DNA of 64,000 nucleotides from Phaeodactylum tricornutum CCAP 1055/1 (taxonomy: Eukaryota > Bacillariophyta > Bacillariophyceae > Surirellales > Neidiaceae), in contig NC_011674.1 of the NCBI RefSeq assembly GCF_000150955.2, positions 310,001-374,000 of the forward strand, written 5' to 3'. The notes beneath the pieces were generated by a model, which saw only the letters and a program-made list of their open reading frames with translations, was not told where the DNA came from and did no database searches. Positions 20,616 to 31,992 of this stretch are shown here, piece after piece. Numbering within the stretch: position 1 is the first letter of the stretch; every line of letters starts with the position of its first letter. Both the position numbers and the translations under genes were made by a program.

Positions 20616-21218
20616 TTAAGACAATACCGTCGCGTGTGGATTGCAATCTCTTGACAGCGTGTTCTTACTGTACATGAGACTAATACCGTTCACACAGTGA
20701 CGCTCCGAGAAGGTTTTGAGTCGATCCCATTTGGCCGTATTGGTGTCGGCAAACACGTGACCCAAATGCGACTGACAGCGGGCGCAGTGAATTTCGACGC
20801 GTTTCCCCATCACCGGGGACTGTTCCACGGTCGTGGCAACGGCACCTTGTACATGCGTTCCAAACGAGGGCCATCCCGAGCCGGAATCAAATTTGGCCCG
20901 GGCCGCGTAGAGTGGCAACCCGCACGCACGGCAGGCGAAGCAGCCGGTGTCGGGGTACCACGTATCGTACCGGTGGGAGCGGGGTCGTTCCGTACCGTGC
21001 GATCGCAGGACCCGGAATTCTTCCCGTGTCAATAGGCCGCGCCACATAGACTCCGTGTCGTGTTCGGTGGCGTGTGGAATTGGCTGTGAGCCGTTGTGGT
21101 GTTGCGGTGGTACCAGCTTGTCTTGGACCAATTCCCAGTGCGGGAGAGGCTTGCCGTCCCGTTCATTGCGTGATTTCAGCGGCTTGAACATTTGCAGCAG
21201 CCTCTGTCCGACAAGCAT
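20616..21218 (-). CDS. msrB: Peptide-methionine (R)-S-oxide reductase, MsrB
   Basis: 200 residues with the full MsrB/SelR fold. It reduces methionine-R-sulfoxide in proteins. The zinc site is complete: C96-x2-C99 and C145-x2-C148. SGSGWPSF and SHLGHVF are conserved. The catalytic cysteine is C175 in RHCVNG, where most homologues have RYCIN, so the enzyme is the Cys rather than the selenocysteine form. The N-terminal 55 residues show no clear signal peptide; a cytosolic or mitochondrial location is possible. Compare the degenerate MsrB-like gene at 38322-39089. Confidence 0.9.
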   Translation of the reverse strand: MLVGQRLLQMFKPLKSRNERDGKPLPHWELVQDKLVPPQHHNGSQPIPHATEHDTESMWRGLLTREEFRVLRSHGTERPRSHRYDTWYPDTGCFACRACGLPLYAARAKFDSGSGWPSFGTHVQGAVATTVEQSPVMGKRVEIHCARCQSHLGHVFADTNTAKWDRLKTFSERHCVNGISLMYSKNTLSRDCNPHATVLS

Positions 21219-21721
21219 AGTGGTGATGGTGATGAGAAGATTAGTTTAGGAGAGAGGTTGTGTAGAGACGTGTTCCCCCGATTCCGACCTTGTGTGATCG
21301 CCGCGCTGCGTCTTCATCGTTGCCTACAGTCGTATCAGAAGAAAGAGTGGGTGGGAGGGATTGTCAATTGCACGGGCAGTTTGATAAAGGTGTTGATTCT
21401 TGTCAAATCATGACTGTCTCTGTCAATTCATAGTCATACGTCATACGGGACCGATTCTATGTTGAATCTTACGAGAGATTTTAGTCGCACCGATTCCGAG
21501 TCGAACCGTTTCCCCATCGAACATCTTCGTCGGTCCAACGCGGCGCAGACTGCTGGAATTCACTGCCAATCCCAACGAACGCTTTTTCCCAGTCGCGTGC
21601 CATTACCTCTAAAGAAATTCGTAGCGACTCACGCCGAATTTTGTATTTTACAGCTGCTCGTTCGAATAAGTCCTTGTCAAGAGGTATAGGAATAGCAATA
21701 CAGCGACAGGAATCCATCAAC
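21219..21721. other. Divergent intergenic region, 503 bases
   Basis: This lies between MsrB and the ThDP-enzyme gene. There is one CRE-like ACGTCA at 21438-21443; otherwise nothing I can identify. Confidence 0.45.
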
Positions 21722-23920
21722 ATGAGTAGTGAAGATGGGGATGAGGGGCGGGAAGTAAACGTTTCCGAATGGATTGCCAACGCCATGTAAGTTCGTTGCG
21801 GATCCAAAAATCCAGCAGTTCCAGACGAAGCTCGCTTCATGTCGACGAGACTCAACGGTGCATCAATTTTGTTATTCTGCAGCGCCGACACGGGTTGTCG
21901 GGTAGTGTACGGCGGGCACGGTGGGGCGCTGGTACCGTTGGTCAATGCGGTGAGCGCACATCCAGCCCTGCGCTGGGTCTACGCCCGCAACGAACACGAC
22001 GCCGCGACCATGGCGGCAGCTCACGCCAAGTATACGGGCGGGCTGGGTTGCGTCATTGCCACGTCGGGTCCGGGCGCAACCAATCTCACCACCGGTCTCT
22101 TGGAAGCCGCGTGGGACAAGGTCCCCCTTCTCGCCGTTACCGGGATGAAACCCACTTCCGTGATTGGCTACTCCGAGTTCCAGGACGTCAATCAGTCGCG
22201 TTTGTTTGCAGGTGCCGGCATTGAATGGTCCAAGGACGCGACGTCGGCCGATTCCGCCATTCCCCTGTTGCGGGACGCCGTCGCCACGGCCTTGTCCCGT
22301 CGGACCTGTGTGCACCTGGCCATTCCCGTTGACATTCAGGCCGCCGCGTCGCCTTTAAAGCTGAAACACTTTTGTGCCTCCCACGCGAACGTGGGATTGC
22401 GGCCGCCCCGGGTGGATGCCGAGTACGTCCATCAGGCCGCCGCAACCCTCGTGGGTGTACCGGAAGAGCGCAAACCCCGTAACGTCATTGCGGTAGGCCT
22501 CCGGGCGCGTTGTCACGGGATCGGTGGAGATGTCCATCCCGATATTTCGAAAGCGATTCTGGAATTGGCCGAAGCTTTGAACGCTCCCGTCTTGACCCGG
22601 CTGCACGCCAAAGGTATCGTCGACGAATCGCATCCGCTTTCGTTCGGAGTCATTGGAGTGCACGGTAAACCTGGATTGGAGAAAGCGGCCGCTTTGATCA
22701 GTACTTCCGATCGCATTCTCAGTATCGGCGTAGAAGACGAAACTTTGTTGCTCTGTAACGCTGCCGGCTTGCAAATTCGCAAGTTGATTGAAATCCAGCC
22801 CGATGCCATGGCGGTCGGGACCCGTTACAATGCGGAACACACCATTTTGGGAGATATTTACGAGATTTGCACGCAGTTGACCGAACGAGTAGAAACCTTG
22901 TCGGTCAAGGTTGAGAAGAAGCGCAATCTCGTGGCGCACCAGAGGGATCCCAACAATGGTCTCCACAATCATCGTCGAGAGAACACGTTGGAAGAATTCG
23001 GCTACGCAGCTTTTGGCAATCCCGACGCGGTCATGGACGAAAATGAGGAATTGACATTGCCCGCACTCAAAGAAACGGGTCCGGACGAAATGAGACGGCG
23101 TACCGATCGGCTTTGGCAAGCTATGCATGCGGCTAACGTACGTTATTCGCTACTGAACAGACACGGTTGTCTCTCTGCAGCGATATTCTTGATATTGTAT
23201 ATTCACCCTTTCTGTCTCTCTCTCTCTCTCTGATAGTGGAAAGAGTTGGCCAAGCTGAGCGACGGCCCCATTCAGTTCGAATGCGATAGTGCGCCAGACT
23301 CGGACGGCTACTGCCATCCCGCCTCTGTCCTGCAGGCCTTATCCGACGCACGGATGGATTGCAACGGCACGGACAAGGTGTCTCGCGAGGCCGTTATTGC
23401 GGTAGATGTGGGGGACGTTACGTTGTGGGCATCCTTATGCTTACGACTCACCGCGGGTTCCCGGACGTTGTATTCGGAACACTTGGGAACCATGGGGTAC
23501 GCCTTGAATGCGGCCATTGCCGGTATTCTAGCAAGAGACGGTCCGGCGGGAGCCGTTGTTCTGTCCGGGGATGCCGGTTTCCAAATGACGCTGGTCGAGC
23601 TAGCGACGTTCCAACAAATGAAACGAGACGGTGATAAACTGCTGTGTGTCGTCTTTGACAATCAAGTGATGGGTCGGGTAGCTTTTGGGTTTGAAAATGC
23701 GGCTGGTTGCGACGTCGGTGGCCCAGACTACGTAGCCTTGGCAAAAGCTTATGGTGGGGACGGGGTGTTACTGGACGATAGCCGCAAGGCACCTCAGGTT
23801 GTCAGGGATGCTTTGATCAAGGAAGGGCTTTACATTGTTCACGTGAAGGTGGACCCACATGTAAAAGCAGACATGGCCTCATTCAAAGACAATTCTCTCA
23901 AAGTTATGAATAGTGGTTGA
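21722..23920 (+). CDS. Thiamine-diphosphate-dependent enzyme (acetolactate synthase/pyruvate oxidase-like)
   Basis: Exons 21722-21786, 21883-23137 and 23237-23920 give 667 residues. The first intron (96 bases) splits the codon for Ile22 and yields SEWIANAIADTGCRVVYG, a proper start of the Pyr domain; the second (99 bases) carries a CT-rich tract. The catalytic Glu is E59 (YARNEHDAA). SGPGATNLTTG lies in the Pyr domain, the central Rossmann-like domain follows, and the PP domain has SEHLGTMGYALNAA and the ThDP/metal motif from GDAGF (551) to N582. The middle is longer than usual, with about 100 extra charged residues between the central and PP domains. No targeting peptide is seen. Substrate cannot be set from the sequence; true acetolactate synthase would normally be plastid-targeted, so another 2-oxoacid enzyme is as likely. 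Confidence 0.85.
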
Positions 23921-24317
23921 GTTTGAATGAGAGCTGAATTTCGTATATCTGTTAAGAGATGCGTGGGGGTAAAAGGAGTCATACTCCGAACTAGATACCC
24001 TAACTGTAAGTAGTTTGCGAGTCAAACAGACGACTCCATCGTAGTGTATTTTGATTGGCCAAACGAGTCTCAGCTAGTGTCTGTCACGGTCGAATACCAG
24101 ACGGAATTGAGGCTCGACAGCACCACGAGGCATAACACTAAAATGAAAAGGTCGTCTCATACTTTTTGTTGCTCACTTAGCTTGTGAGGCAACCGCCATT
24201 CTATCGCCGCGTTCACTATTTACTGTTAATTTCATTGTTTGGAATTCTTACGGGTCGCGCCAATTTCTTTTGATTCCGCAGGAGACTCGGATTGACACTT
24301 CACCGTAAACACGCAAT
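23921..24317. other. Intergenic region, 397 bases, between two plus-strand genes
   Basis: The terminator of the ThDP gene and promoter of the actin-related gene. It holds ATTTTGATTGGCCAA (24048-24062), an inverted CCAAT box identical over 15 bases to half of the palindrome at 50041. Nothing else was identified. Confidence 0.5.
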
Positions 24318-26003
24318 ATGGCGGCCTCGTTTTACAGTGGCGATCAGGTTGGAGCAGTGGTAGCCGACGTTGGACATTATTCCACCAAGATTGGTTGGGC
24401 CGGTAGTGATACGCCGAAAAGCTACTTTCGATCGGTACGTAGGGAGCGATCAGAGAATATATAAACGTATGCAAGCCGTCACAAGGAATTGCTTCTCGCT
24501 CACGAATGTCAAATTTGTCCTTACTTTCTTGCGTTATCACTTTCTCAGAATGTTGCAGTGTCCCGAGAAGAAAGCGATGGGAACACTAGCGGCAACAGCA
24601 ACAGTCAACAGGATGATCCTTCTCTAGCACATCACCACAGTATACAGAAAGCGAATTACGACTACTTCCACGGTCCTATTGATCCCAAAAGCAAGTCGGA
24701 CGGGACCTATAAAGTAGTCAATCCAGTGCATACCACGACGGGTCTCTGGTACGATACCGAGCCCAAAGTGGACGGCTCGGACTGGAACGACTTGTTACCT
24801 ACGTTCCTCACTCACGGCTACAAAGCCTCTTTAAAGGCGGATCCTTCGGAGCACCCCTTGCTGTTGGTGGAACGCGCATACAACACTCCCGCCATTCGAC
24901 AGCAAACGCTCGAAGTCTTGTTCGAAACCGTCGACGTCCCAGCCACGTTTCTGGGTAAGGATGCCGTCTTGAGTTGTTACGGCTGCGGACGGACGACGGC
25001 TACCGTGGTTGACGTGGGGTCGAGTCATACCACGGTTACCCCCGTCTTTGAAGGTTTTGCAGAAAAGGCCAACATCAAGGTCAGTCCGATCGGGGTACAC
25101 GCCATGGACGAACTGATTCTGCAACAGTTGGACCAATTGCACAAGTCCCCCATCCTGCCTCTGTATCGATTTCGGCAACCCGAATTGCAGCGTGGTAAGG
25201 ATATTTACCACGCAGCTCGACTAGCCTTGGCACAGGAATGCCGGGAACTTGGGGCGGGCGCCGCCATCAACATGGCTCCGGCAGCCGCCACGGCAACCTT
25301 CCACGCCCCCCACAAAACTTTTTACCTTCCGGACGGGACCGGAGTGGACGTTCCCTCGAAGGTTCGCTTTGCCGTTGCGGATCTGTTGCTCGGCGATGAT
25401 CCCATATCCGTCACGCGACGACAAGAAGCACTACAAGCTCAACAAGCCGAGCTAGACGAATTGCTCCAAAACGCGGAGGCTCAACCCAGCGACGGCGATG
25501 GAGCCGACGACGAGTTGTATTCCGAAGCGGCCGCAGTTGGCTTGTCCAAACGACGAACAAAGCGGCGAAGCAAGCCCGCCGCGAAACGTCGATTTTCCAA
25601 CCGTCCGCTCCAAAAAGCGTGCGCTCCGCACTGGCATACCCTCCGCACGCAACTCACGGCGGCACCGCTCGCACAAATGGTCTGCGACGCCGCCTACCGA
25701 TGCGACCGTGATCAGCAAGGCGCCCTGCTGGGTAACGTGGTATTGGGTGGGGGCGGATCGTGTCTGGGACCGACCGAACAAGCCTTTCCGGAAACGCTAC
25801 GGGAAAATATAGAGAGTTTGATTCATGTGCACACGCCGGGGTGGAAGGTCAAGCTGTTGGCACCCGCGGTGGCGGAAAGAGCTATCTTGAGCTGGCTGGG
25901 TGGAAGCATTTTGGGTAGCCTCGGAACATTTCATGATATGTGGATTACCAAAGCCGAATACGAAGAATGGGGATCGGCTATTGTAAATAGGAAGTGTCCA
26001 TAA
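24318..26003 (+). CDS. Actin-related protein, ARP4/BAF53-like
   Basis: Exons 24318-24434 and 24549-26003 give 523 residues. Splicing places the actin N-terminal phosphate loop (VGAVVADVGHYSTKIGWAG) in front of the body. Family features include YDTEP, a HPLLLVERAYN stretch matching actin's LLTEAP region, TTATVVDVGSSHTTVTPVFEG as phosphate loop 2, and a C-terminal WLGGSILGSLGTF that matches actin's WIGGSILASLSTF. The FYSGDQVGAVVADVG opening resembles nuclear ARP4/BAF53, a subunit of SWR1, INO80 and NuA4 complexes. Insertions near residues 45-70 and 330-380 (acidic, then Arg/Lys-rich) make it longer than actin. Assignment to ARP4 rather than another ARP is likely but not certain. Confidence 0.86.
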
Positions 26004-26241
26004 ATGTACTAGAGCGCTGGAAGACGGCAGGGAATAAGTTATGCAGCTAATAAATTGTCTTTTTGCTTGTGCCTATTTGCCTTACATGCCTTTTCCCGCT
26101 TTTTAACCTTGAACTTCGTGGAATTGATGATTCTAAAACTGCATACCGAATTGGGCGTTGGTGATCTATTGTCCCAACTCCTAGGAGCCGGCAAAATTAA
26201 CGCCAGAAACGCTCGTCAACTCGCAACTCCATAGCGTGCCA

Positions 26242-29200
26242 CTAATGGTGGGCTTCCGTAGTCTCAATATACGCAGCAGCAAATTCTTCGAGCGAATTCA
26301 ACAACCACTGTGCTGGCGCGTCGCATTCCGGGAATTTGTGCGCCGCTGCCAGCGCTAGCTCTCCCGCGTTTGACGCTTGTAATGATTTAAGGTTTTCGGC
26401 AACACAAAGCTGTGATAAAATTTGACATCCTTGCTGTTGTACTTTGATTTCGTCGCCAAATAGGACCATGGCCAACACGATGGCATCCAAGGCTTCCTCG
26501 TCTACAATGCGAAGCTTGGTTGCTTGATCTGTTGCTAGATTGCACAAGACAGCACATCCCATTTCCTGAACCGTCGATGAATCTACATGTGCTTGCATAG
26601 CATTAACTACAGCCGAGATCCCACCCACGTCCAAAACTACCAATCGGTTCTGGGGCTCCAGTGCCAAGGTAAACAAGGCTCGACAGCACCATTCTTGAAC
26701 CGATACTTCATCCGAATGTACCCACATAGCTCGCACAATCACGTCCACTCCCCCGCACTCGCCAATTATCCTTTTGTTATCAACGAAACCGGCTAAGTTG
26801 GACAAGCTCCAGGATCCAGTTTTTTGAATACCAGCTTCGTCGCGGTGGACTTGCATGGCACCAATCACTGATTCGATCCCGCCAATGCGAGCTAGCTCCA
26901 TTTTGTTCTCGTCTGAGTTTGCCGACAAATTGCGCAAGGCCTGCAGTGCTTTTTCCTGCAATTCGACATCGCCAGGATGCATCACCATGGAAACGACCAC
27001 AGCTCCGCCTCCTCCTTGGTCCATGATGGTCTTTTTCAAAGGCGTCGTGTGTGAAGCCATGTTGGTAATGGCGGAACAACCCTTTATTTGGACTTGACGA
27101 TTTTCGGAATGCTTGTTCATAGCTTCAACAATGCGTGTGACCGAGTGTTCTTCTATCAGAATCGGCAAGTTCGCTTCAAGGACACTCAAATTGGCGATGG
27201 TTGCCATTGCATATTCCTGCACGGTCGCATTCTCCAAAAGATTTTGCATCAGGGTGGACACATGTTCAACCGTTTGGTTTTGCACAAAATTTATTTGCGC
27301 TTCCGACGTTCCCGTAACGTTTAGAATAGCTCGACAGGCGGCCGTTTGCAATTCGACCTGAGACGTATCGTGGGCGTAACGACGCATTGCGTCTAAGATT
27401 ACCTGCACCACTCCAATATTGAGCAACGTCTCCGAATCTTCTTCACTCAGGGTCAATTCAGACAATACGTGCAAACCAGCTGTTTGTGTACGCAAAGAGT
27501 CCGGGAGATCCCGTAAAGTATTGAGAACTTCAACGAAATCCACACCGGCTTGTTGAATGCGGGCGACGCCAGGATCTTGTGATACCGCAGAGCTTTCTCG
27601 AAAGCTCGTATCGCTCGGGGCGCTCTCCGCATCATTGCTATTCAAAATGCTGGCGTTCACTTCTTCCCCAAAACTACTCATCGAATCCAAAGATCGCGAG
27701 CTGCTGGGCCGTGAACTTCCACGTCGATGATGATGCGAACTACTATTGACGGTACCAGTGAGACTCTGCGGACCTTGTGCTTGATTCCCTTGATGTTGCA
27801 AGTGCTGAAAAGACACGACACCGCCGCGGTTCAACACACCGTGGGAAGGAAGATGATCGCTCTCCCCTGCTGGCATTCCTGTCGTTTCGGGGCCACCGCT
27901 GCCACTCAGCGACCCGCTAGTCATCCGGCCCCCAGCGACCGATCCAGTACCGTTGCTACCGTGGTGCTGTAACGAGCGTTGGGATGCTTCTCGAAAGGTT
28001 CGACGATAGTAATCCAAAAGCTCTGCGGCAGTTGGATGAGCCGTTAAATTGGTGTCTGGTTGTTGCTGTGGCAAATCCACATCCGGTCTCTGTTCCGTGA
28101 CAGGAGATGGTGCATCGTGTAGTTCATCATTTCCCGATACGTCGTCCGTGGACGCCGTCGAGATGTGGTGAGATGGAAGCGATTCGTAGGAGGTATCCGT
28201 AGCGCGCGATGACGGGACCGCGAAGGTGTCGTGCTCGTAGTAAGGGTGTGTGGTCGGCCCCGTGTGGACCAAGTCACCGGAACCATTCACACTCGTATCG
28301 ACACCACTATTGCTACAGTGTGGTGATTGACGCACGTGTGCACTACTGCTGATACTGCCGTCGATACTGGTGTTGACACTGTTCCTCCTATTGACGGGAC
28401 TTTCCTCGATTTGTTGCCAGTGTGGATGCGGCGACGATATCGCGGAGGCGCCGGACAAGGCCGAATCCAAACTAATGTGGGACAATCCACTGCGGACACT
28501 GCTTTGTCGGTGTTCCATGTCGTACCGCGGCGATGATCCGGTTGGTGTATTGGCCGGAGACGTGGAGCAACTCCGCGACATGGACAGAGTCTCTCCGTAA
28601 ACTTCCGGCGAACCCCGTCCGGTCCGCGCAAAACTACCCCCACGTTGCAAGCCGTTCCTACGTTGGGACAAGAAACCAGTTGACGGCGATGCCGTGGACC
28701 CGTAATGCAACTGTTGACGACACTGTTCGGGAATGTGATCTTGGTCGGGGTGCGACGATGACGGCGTTAGCTGTGACGATTCCAATCGGACTTCTTCCGA
28801 TTGCTGTTGCAAGAGACTCTCCATCGACCGTCCCGTGGCGGTGGTAATCGAAGCGGCCGTACCCGACGATGCCCTGGCACGTTCCGACTGTCCCCTGATC
28901 AAGCCCCGCGAAGAGGATGCCCGAGGGGCGCTGCGACGGGGTGTAGTGGAAGAATTACCCGTACCAACGTTACCGTTGTGGCTCCCCGTCGGTGTGTTCG
29001 TCATGGGGGTAAACGTGCGTGACGAATTGGACCGGGACCCCCCTCCGTTTGCACTCCCCGAAACGCTTCCTCCGGCAACACTCCCGGTAGCGGTGTTAGC
29101 GGTATTCGGCGGCAAAACGAGATTGTTCTGTGACCGATTGAAGCGTTGGAGATCTTGCATCGTGGCGGGTCGCGATACGGCCGGCAGTACGCCCGAGGCG

Positions 29201-29409
29201 TCGCCGTCCCCGGGCAGAGGATTGCAACCCAAACAGCGCCCGTTGAGCACCTTGCCGTGATCCGTAATGGGAATCATTTTGAAGAGCTTCTTCTGGAAAC
29301 ATTTTTGTCCGCAACGGACGCATTCTCCCTTTTTCCGCCGGAGTTCTTCCAGTTCCCGTTTGCTCATGACGGAACCAGTGGCGTTGAAGTCCGTGCCCAA
29401 CCGTTCCAT
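26242..29409 (-). CDS. Armadillo-repeat protein with N-terminal Cys4 module
   Basis: 1055 residues from the first ATG at 29409. Residues 16-62 form a small Cys module: RKKGEC30-x2-C33, then GRC59-x2-C62, with an IT and a VLNG between, as in the two other ARM proteins of this window. A 500-residue disordered region rich in Ser, Gly, Thr and His follows. The last ~430 residues are ARM repeats of about 42 residues (cores such as VQEYAMATIANLSV, LQEKALQALRNLSA, VQEMGCAVLCNLAT). ARM arrays are protein-interaction scaffolds; no enzyme domain is present. The role is unknown. The gene has no intron. Confidence 0.85.
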   Translation of the reverse strand: MERLGTDFNATGSVMSKRELEELRRKKGECVRCGQKCFQKKLFKMIPITDHGKVLNGRCLGCNPLPGDGDASGVLPAVSRPATMQDLQRFNRSQNNLVLPPNTANTATGSVAGGSVSGSANGGGSRSNSSRTFTPMTNTPTGSHNGNVGTGNSSTTPRRSAPRASSSRGLIRGQSERARASSGTAASITTATGRSMESLLQQQSEEVRLESSQLTPSSSHPDQDHIPEQCRQQLHYGSTASPSTGFLSQRRNGLQRGGSFARTGRGSPEVYGETLSMSRSCSTSPANTPTGSSPRYDMEHRQSSVRSGLSHISLDSALSGASAISSPHPHWQQIEESPVNRRNSVNTSIDGSISSSAHVRQSPHCSNSGVDTSVNGSGDLVHTGPTTHPYYEHDTFAVPSSRATDTSYESLPSHHISTASTDDVSGNDELHDAPSPVTEQRPDVDLPQQQPDTNLTAHPTAAELLDYYRRTFREASQRSLQHHGSNGTGSVAGGRMTSGSLSGSGGPETTGMPAGESDHLPSHGVLNRGGVVSFQHLQHQGNQAQGPQSLTGTVNSSSHHHRRGSSRPSSSRSLDSMSSFGEEVNASILNSNDAESAPSDTSFRESSAVSQDPGVARIQQAGVDFVEVLNTLRDLPDSLRTQTAGLHVLSELTLSEEDSETLLNIGVVQVILDAMRRYAHDTSQVELQTAACRAILNVTGTSEAQINFVQNQTVEHVSTLMQNLLENATVQEYAMATIANLSVLEANLPILIEEHSVTRIVEAMNKHSENRQVQIKGCSAITNMASHTTPLKKTIMDQGGGGAVVVSMVMHPGDVELQEKALQALRNLSANSDENKMELARIGGIESVIGAMQVHRDEAGIQKTGSWSLSNLAGFVDNKRIIGECGGVDVIVRAMWVHSDEVSVQEWCCRALFTLALEPQNRLVVLDVGGISAVVNAMQAHVDSSTVQEMGCAVLCNLATDQATKLRIVDEEALDAIVLAMVLFGDEIKVQQQGCQILSQLCVAENLKSLQASNAGELALAAAHKFPECDAPAQWLLNSLEEFAAAYIETTEAHH

Positions 29410-29852
29410 AGTAATGGATGTTTTTTTGACTGGCAATGGTGGCTCGCGAAAAGATTCAGAGAATGGCTGGGTGCCTTTTTTGGCAAGTCTCCCACACTAC
29501 ACACACTACGAGCGAGGGACTGATTGTGGTTTGCGGAGGAGGATGGCGTGATTCTTGACAAGTGTGTGGGTAGCTCAAAATTTCGTGTATTCCCGTCCGC
29601 AAAAGCGATCCCGGCGTCGGACTCGGTTCCTCTCACCAATCCAGCAGACTGAGCACGATAGGCCGCAACGCCAACCGTCCAGTGGCAGCGACGCAAGGTT
29701 ATTCGAGAAAAACAAAAGTGGAATCCCGTACGTGCGAAAAACGGCAGTGACCGGGAAAGATCGAACGTCCGGGGTCGCGCAACCCAGGACTAGCTTTGCG
29801 GGTCACCCACGTGCGCGTGGAACACCAAGGATCGCTCCCGCAGACTCTTACG

Positions 29853-29876
29853 AGGATGGATGGATGGATGGATGGA
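29853..29876. repeat. ATGG tetranucleotide microsatellite
   Basis: About five to six tandem GGAT/ATGG units in non-coding DNA. Confidence 0.7.
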
Positions 29877-30145
29877 TTTAGTTGTAGTAGTAACGAGACG
29901 AGACGTTGCAATGTGGGACTGTTCGTTCTATTGGAAAGACAAGGATTGTTCGGGGGAGAAAAGTCTTTTGGCAGACACCCGCAAAAAGAGGGGGGGGAGA
30001 GAAAGGGCGGGTTTTGTCCCGTCGTACTGGCACATATCTCTCTTGTGTGTCGCGTCGCGTACATTTCTTCGATGCAGGTTCGGAACGCATAGGTACATGC
30101 AGTACGGTATCGTATCCCCCCACCCTTGCTGGGAAGCTCTACTAC

Positions 30146-30167
30146 TAGAGCTAGCTAGCTAGCTCTA
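30146..30167. repeat. 22-base perfect palindrome around an AGCT run
   Basis: A self-complementary sequence whose inner 18 bases (30148-30165) equal the palindrome at 15368-15385. It could form a cruciform or bind a dimeric factor; function is unknown. Confidence 0.6.
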
Positions 30168-31209
30168 CTATCGTACGGACGAGTCCTAAAAGTCCCCAAC
30201 GCGGAGTGACAAAGAACGATCGGAATGGCAATGTGGTGTCGCGCGTGCGGGCAGTGAAGCGAGACCGAAATTCGTTAAATACCATGGCGACATCTTGGAG
30301 GAAACGCCGTGGAACAGTCACTGAAAATGACCTACGAATCCAAAGCCTTAGTTCATTTATAGATTTTTCGAAAATTGGGTCTTCCATCAAAGTTGAGTAG
30401 ACAAAAAGCCAGTCCTCACAGTCAAGAGTACCTAGTAGGAAGGCGAAAAAGACTCGAGCGCGGTACGAAATCGAGTCACGCTTTGGCGAGGGACACCGAC
30501 AAATAGGAATTCACAGGCACAGGCACCACTGACTCAAAGTGACTTGGGCGTCCGATTACTGCTGCACGGCGGGATTACTATTCCATCCGACTGTGCCTTG
30601 GTTTATGCCCTCACAGAGCAGTGTACAGTTAGTCAATGTAAAAAATAAAAAGCTATTTACGCAAATTCATGTCCAACGTATGTACGTTACATCATTGGAG
30701 TATTGCGGAAACGTTTACGCTCAACCATTCACTCGCAATCTCCCACGAGTAGAACATGAATCAATCTCGGTCGGGCCGGGCAATCCCAGTTTTTTGTATT
30801 CAGTCACGATATCACAACGTCAAAACGCCACCCCGTTTCCAATCCGAGCATTTGAGAGTGAAGTGGATCACGCCCGCAGTGTCGGTGTTTCTGTTTTCGC
30901 ACAGGAAGTGTCCGAACTATATATAGTTTGACGTTATCGACGCGCGTGCCGGATTCGTGGACAGGAATGTAAATGCTCGCATTCGGTGGAAACTCGACTG
31001 TAACTTACAGCAGAAAAGGTGGGGGTGACTGTGAGCGACAATCGATCGATACCGAATTCGACCATCCATCCACTCGAGTCGAGTAACTGTTAGTGATTGA
31101 CGGAGAGAAGCAAGTCCTACCAAGCGTTTGCGTCCAACATCGACAGCGACTCCCTCTCTTACTCTTATCGTAAAGTGTAAAAAGTACGCAATCGTCTCTG
31201 ACTGTCACC

Positions 31210-31992
31210 ATGGATATGTCCGACACTCCGTATACCAACGCGGAAGGCTCGGCTCCCTTGAATCCCACCGAGGAAACGCTCATGGTACACGTCACGGCCC
31301 CGGCTTCTCTCCAGGCCGGCTACACCTTTGAAGCCGAAATTAATGGCGACCCGGACAAAGTTTTCACCTGCCAAGTCCCCCAAGGTGGTGTAACGGAAGG
31401 CCAAGTCTTCTTGACCCCGTTGCCCCTCACCTACGATGGTCTGCGCCTCCGGGCACCGGTAGGGCAATGGAAGGACGGACTCTGCGACTGCTGCGCCCTC
31501 GGTGTGTGCCACCCCACACTCTGGTGTGCCCTCTGTTGTACGCAAATTGCCATGGGGCAGATTATGAGTCGGATGCAGTTGACTTGGTTGGGCGAATACG
31601 GACCCATTGCGTCTACGGCGAACACGTTCCGCGTCGTTGTCCTCCTCGTTGCTTCCTACTACGCGTACTCGACCTGTTTGCTGATGGCCGAGTTGCCCTA
31701 CGCGACACAGGGGGTACCCACGCCAACTTCCATTGCCGTTCTCAAGTTTGTGGGAAGTTTCGTAGTATCTGTTTGGGCCGTTTACAGTCTGTGCCGGGTC
31801 CGCGAAAACGTCCGGGCCCGGTATCAAATTCCCGAAACACGCTGCGCCGGTTGCGAAGATTTGTGCTGTAGTCTGTGGTGTAGTTGTTGCGTCACGTCAC
31901 AGATGCTCCGGCACACGGGGGAGCACGAAACCTACCCCGCGGTGTGTTGCACCCGCACCGGACATCCGCCCGGAACTCCAATTGTGGTGTAG
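31210..31992 (+). CDS. PLAC8 (Cys-rich, DUF614) family membrane protein
   Basis: 260 residues, single exon. The PLAC8 region starts at LCDCCALGVCHPTLWC and includes CTQIAMGQIMSRM. Two hydrophobic segments (about 141-163 and 176-196) follow, then a second Cys cluster (CAGCEDLCCSLWCSCCVTSQM). The family includes plant cell-number and cadmium-resistance proteins (CNR/PCR), plasma-membrane proteins tied to metal efflux, calcium or organ size. The ~75-residue N-terminus resembles the 'VTAPASLQAGYTFEAEINGD' type leader found on some algal members. Its transport substrate cannot be inferred. Confidence 0.87.
   Translation: MDMSDTPYTNAEGSAPLNPTEETLMVHVTAPASLQAGYTFEAEINGDPDKVFTCQVPQGGVTEGQVFLTPLPLTYDGLRLRAPVGQWKDGLCDCCALGVCHPTLWCALCCTQIAMGQIMSRMQLTWLGEYGPIASTANTFRVVVLLVASYYAYSTCLLMAELPYATQGVPTPTSIAVLKFVGSFVVSVWAVYSLCRVRENVRARYQIPETRCAGCEDLCCSLWCSCCVTSQMLRHTGEHETYPAVCCTRTGHPPGTPIVV

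Larger units (their letters stand above)
29410..31209. other. Long divergent intergenic region, 1.8 kb
   Basis: This lies between the ARM and PLAC8 genes and is the longest gene-free stretch here. It contains an ATGG/GGAT microsatellite (29853-29876), a 22-base palindrome (30146-30167), and a CRE-like TGACGT at 30929-30934. Short open frames begin without ATG or lack any family trait. I see no RNA gene. Confidence 0.55.

Noticed and set aside
30539-30931. 130-residue open frame in the 1.8-kb spacer
   Set aside because: It begins without an ATG, has no recognisable domain, and its composition is like the spacer.
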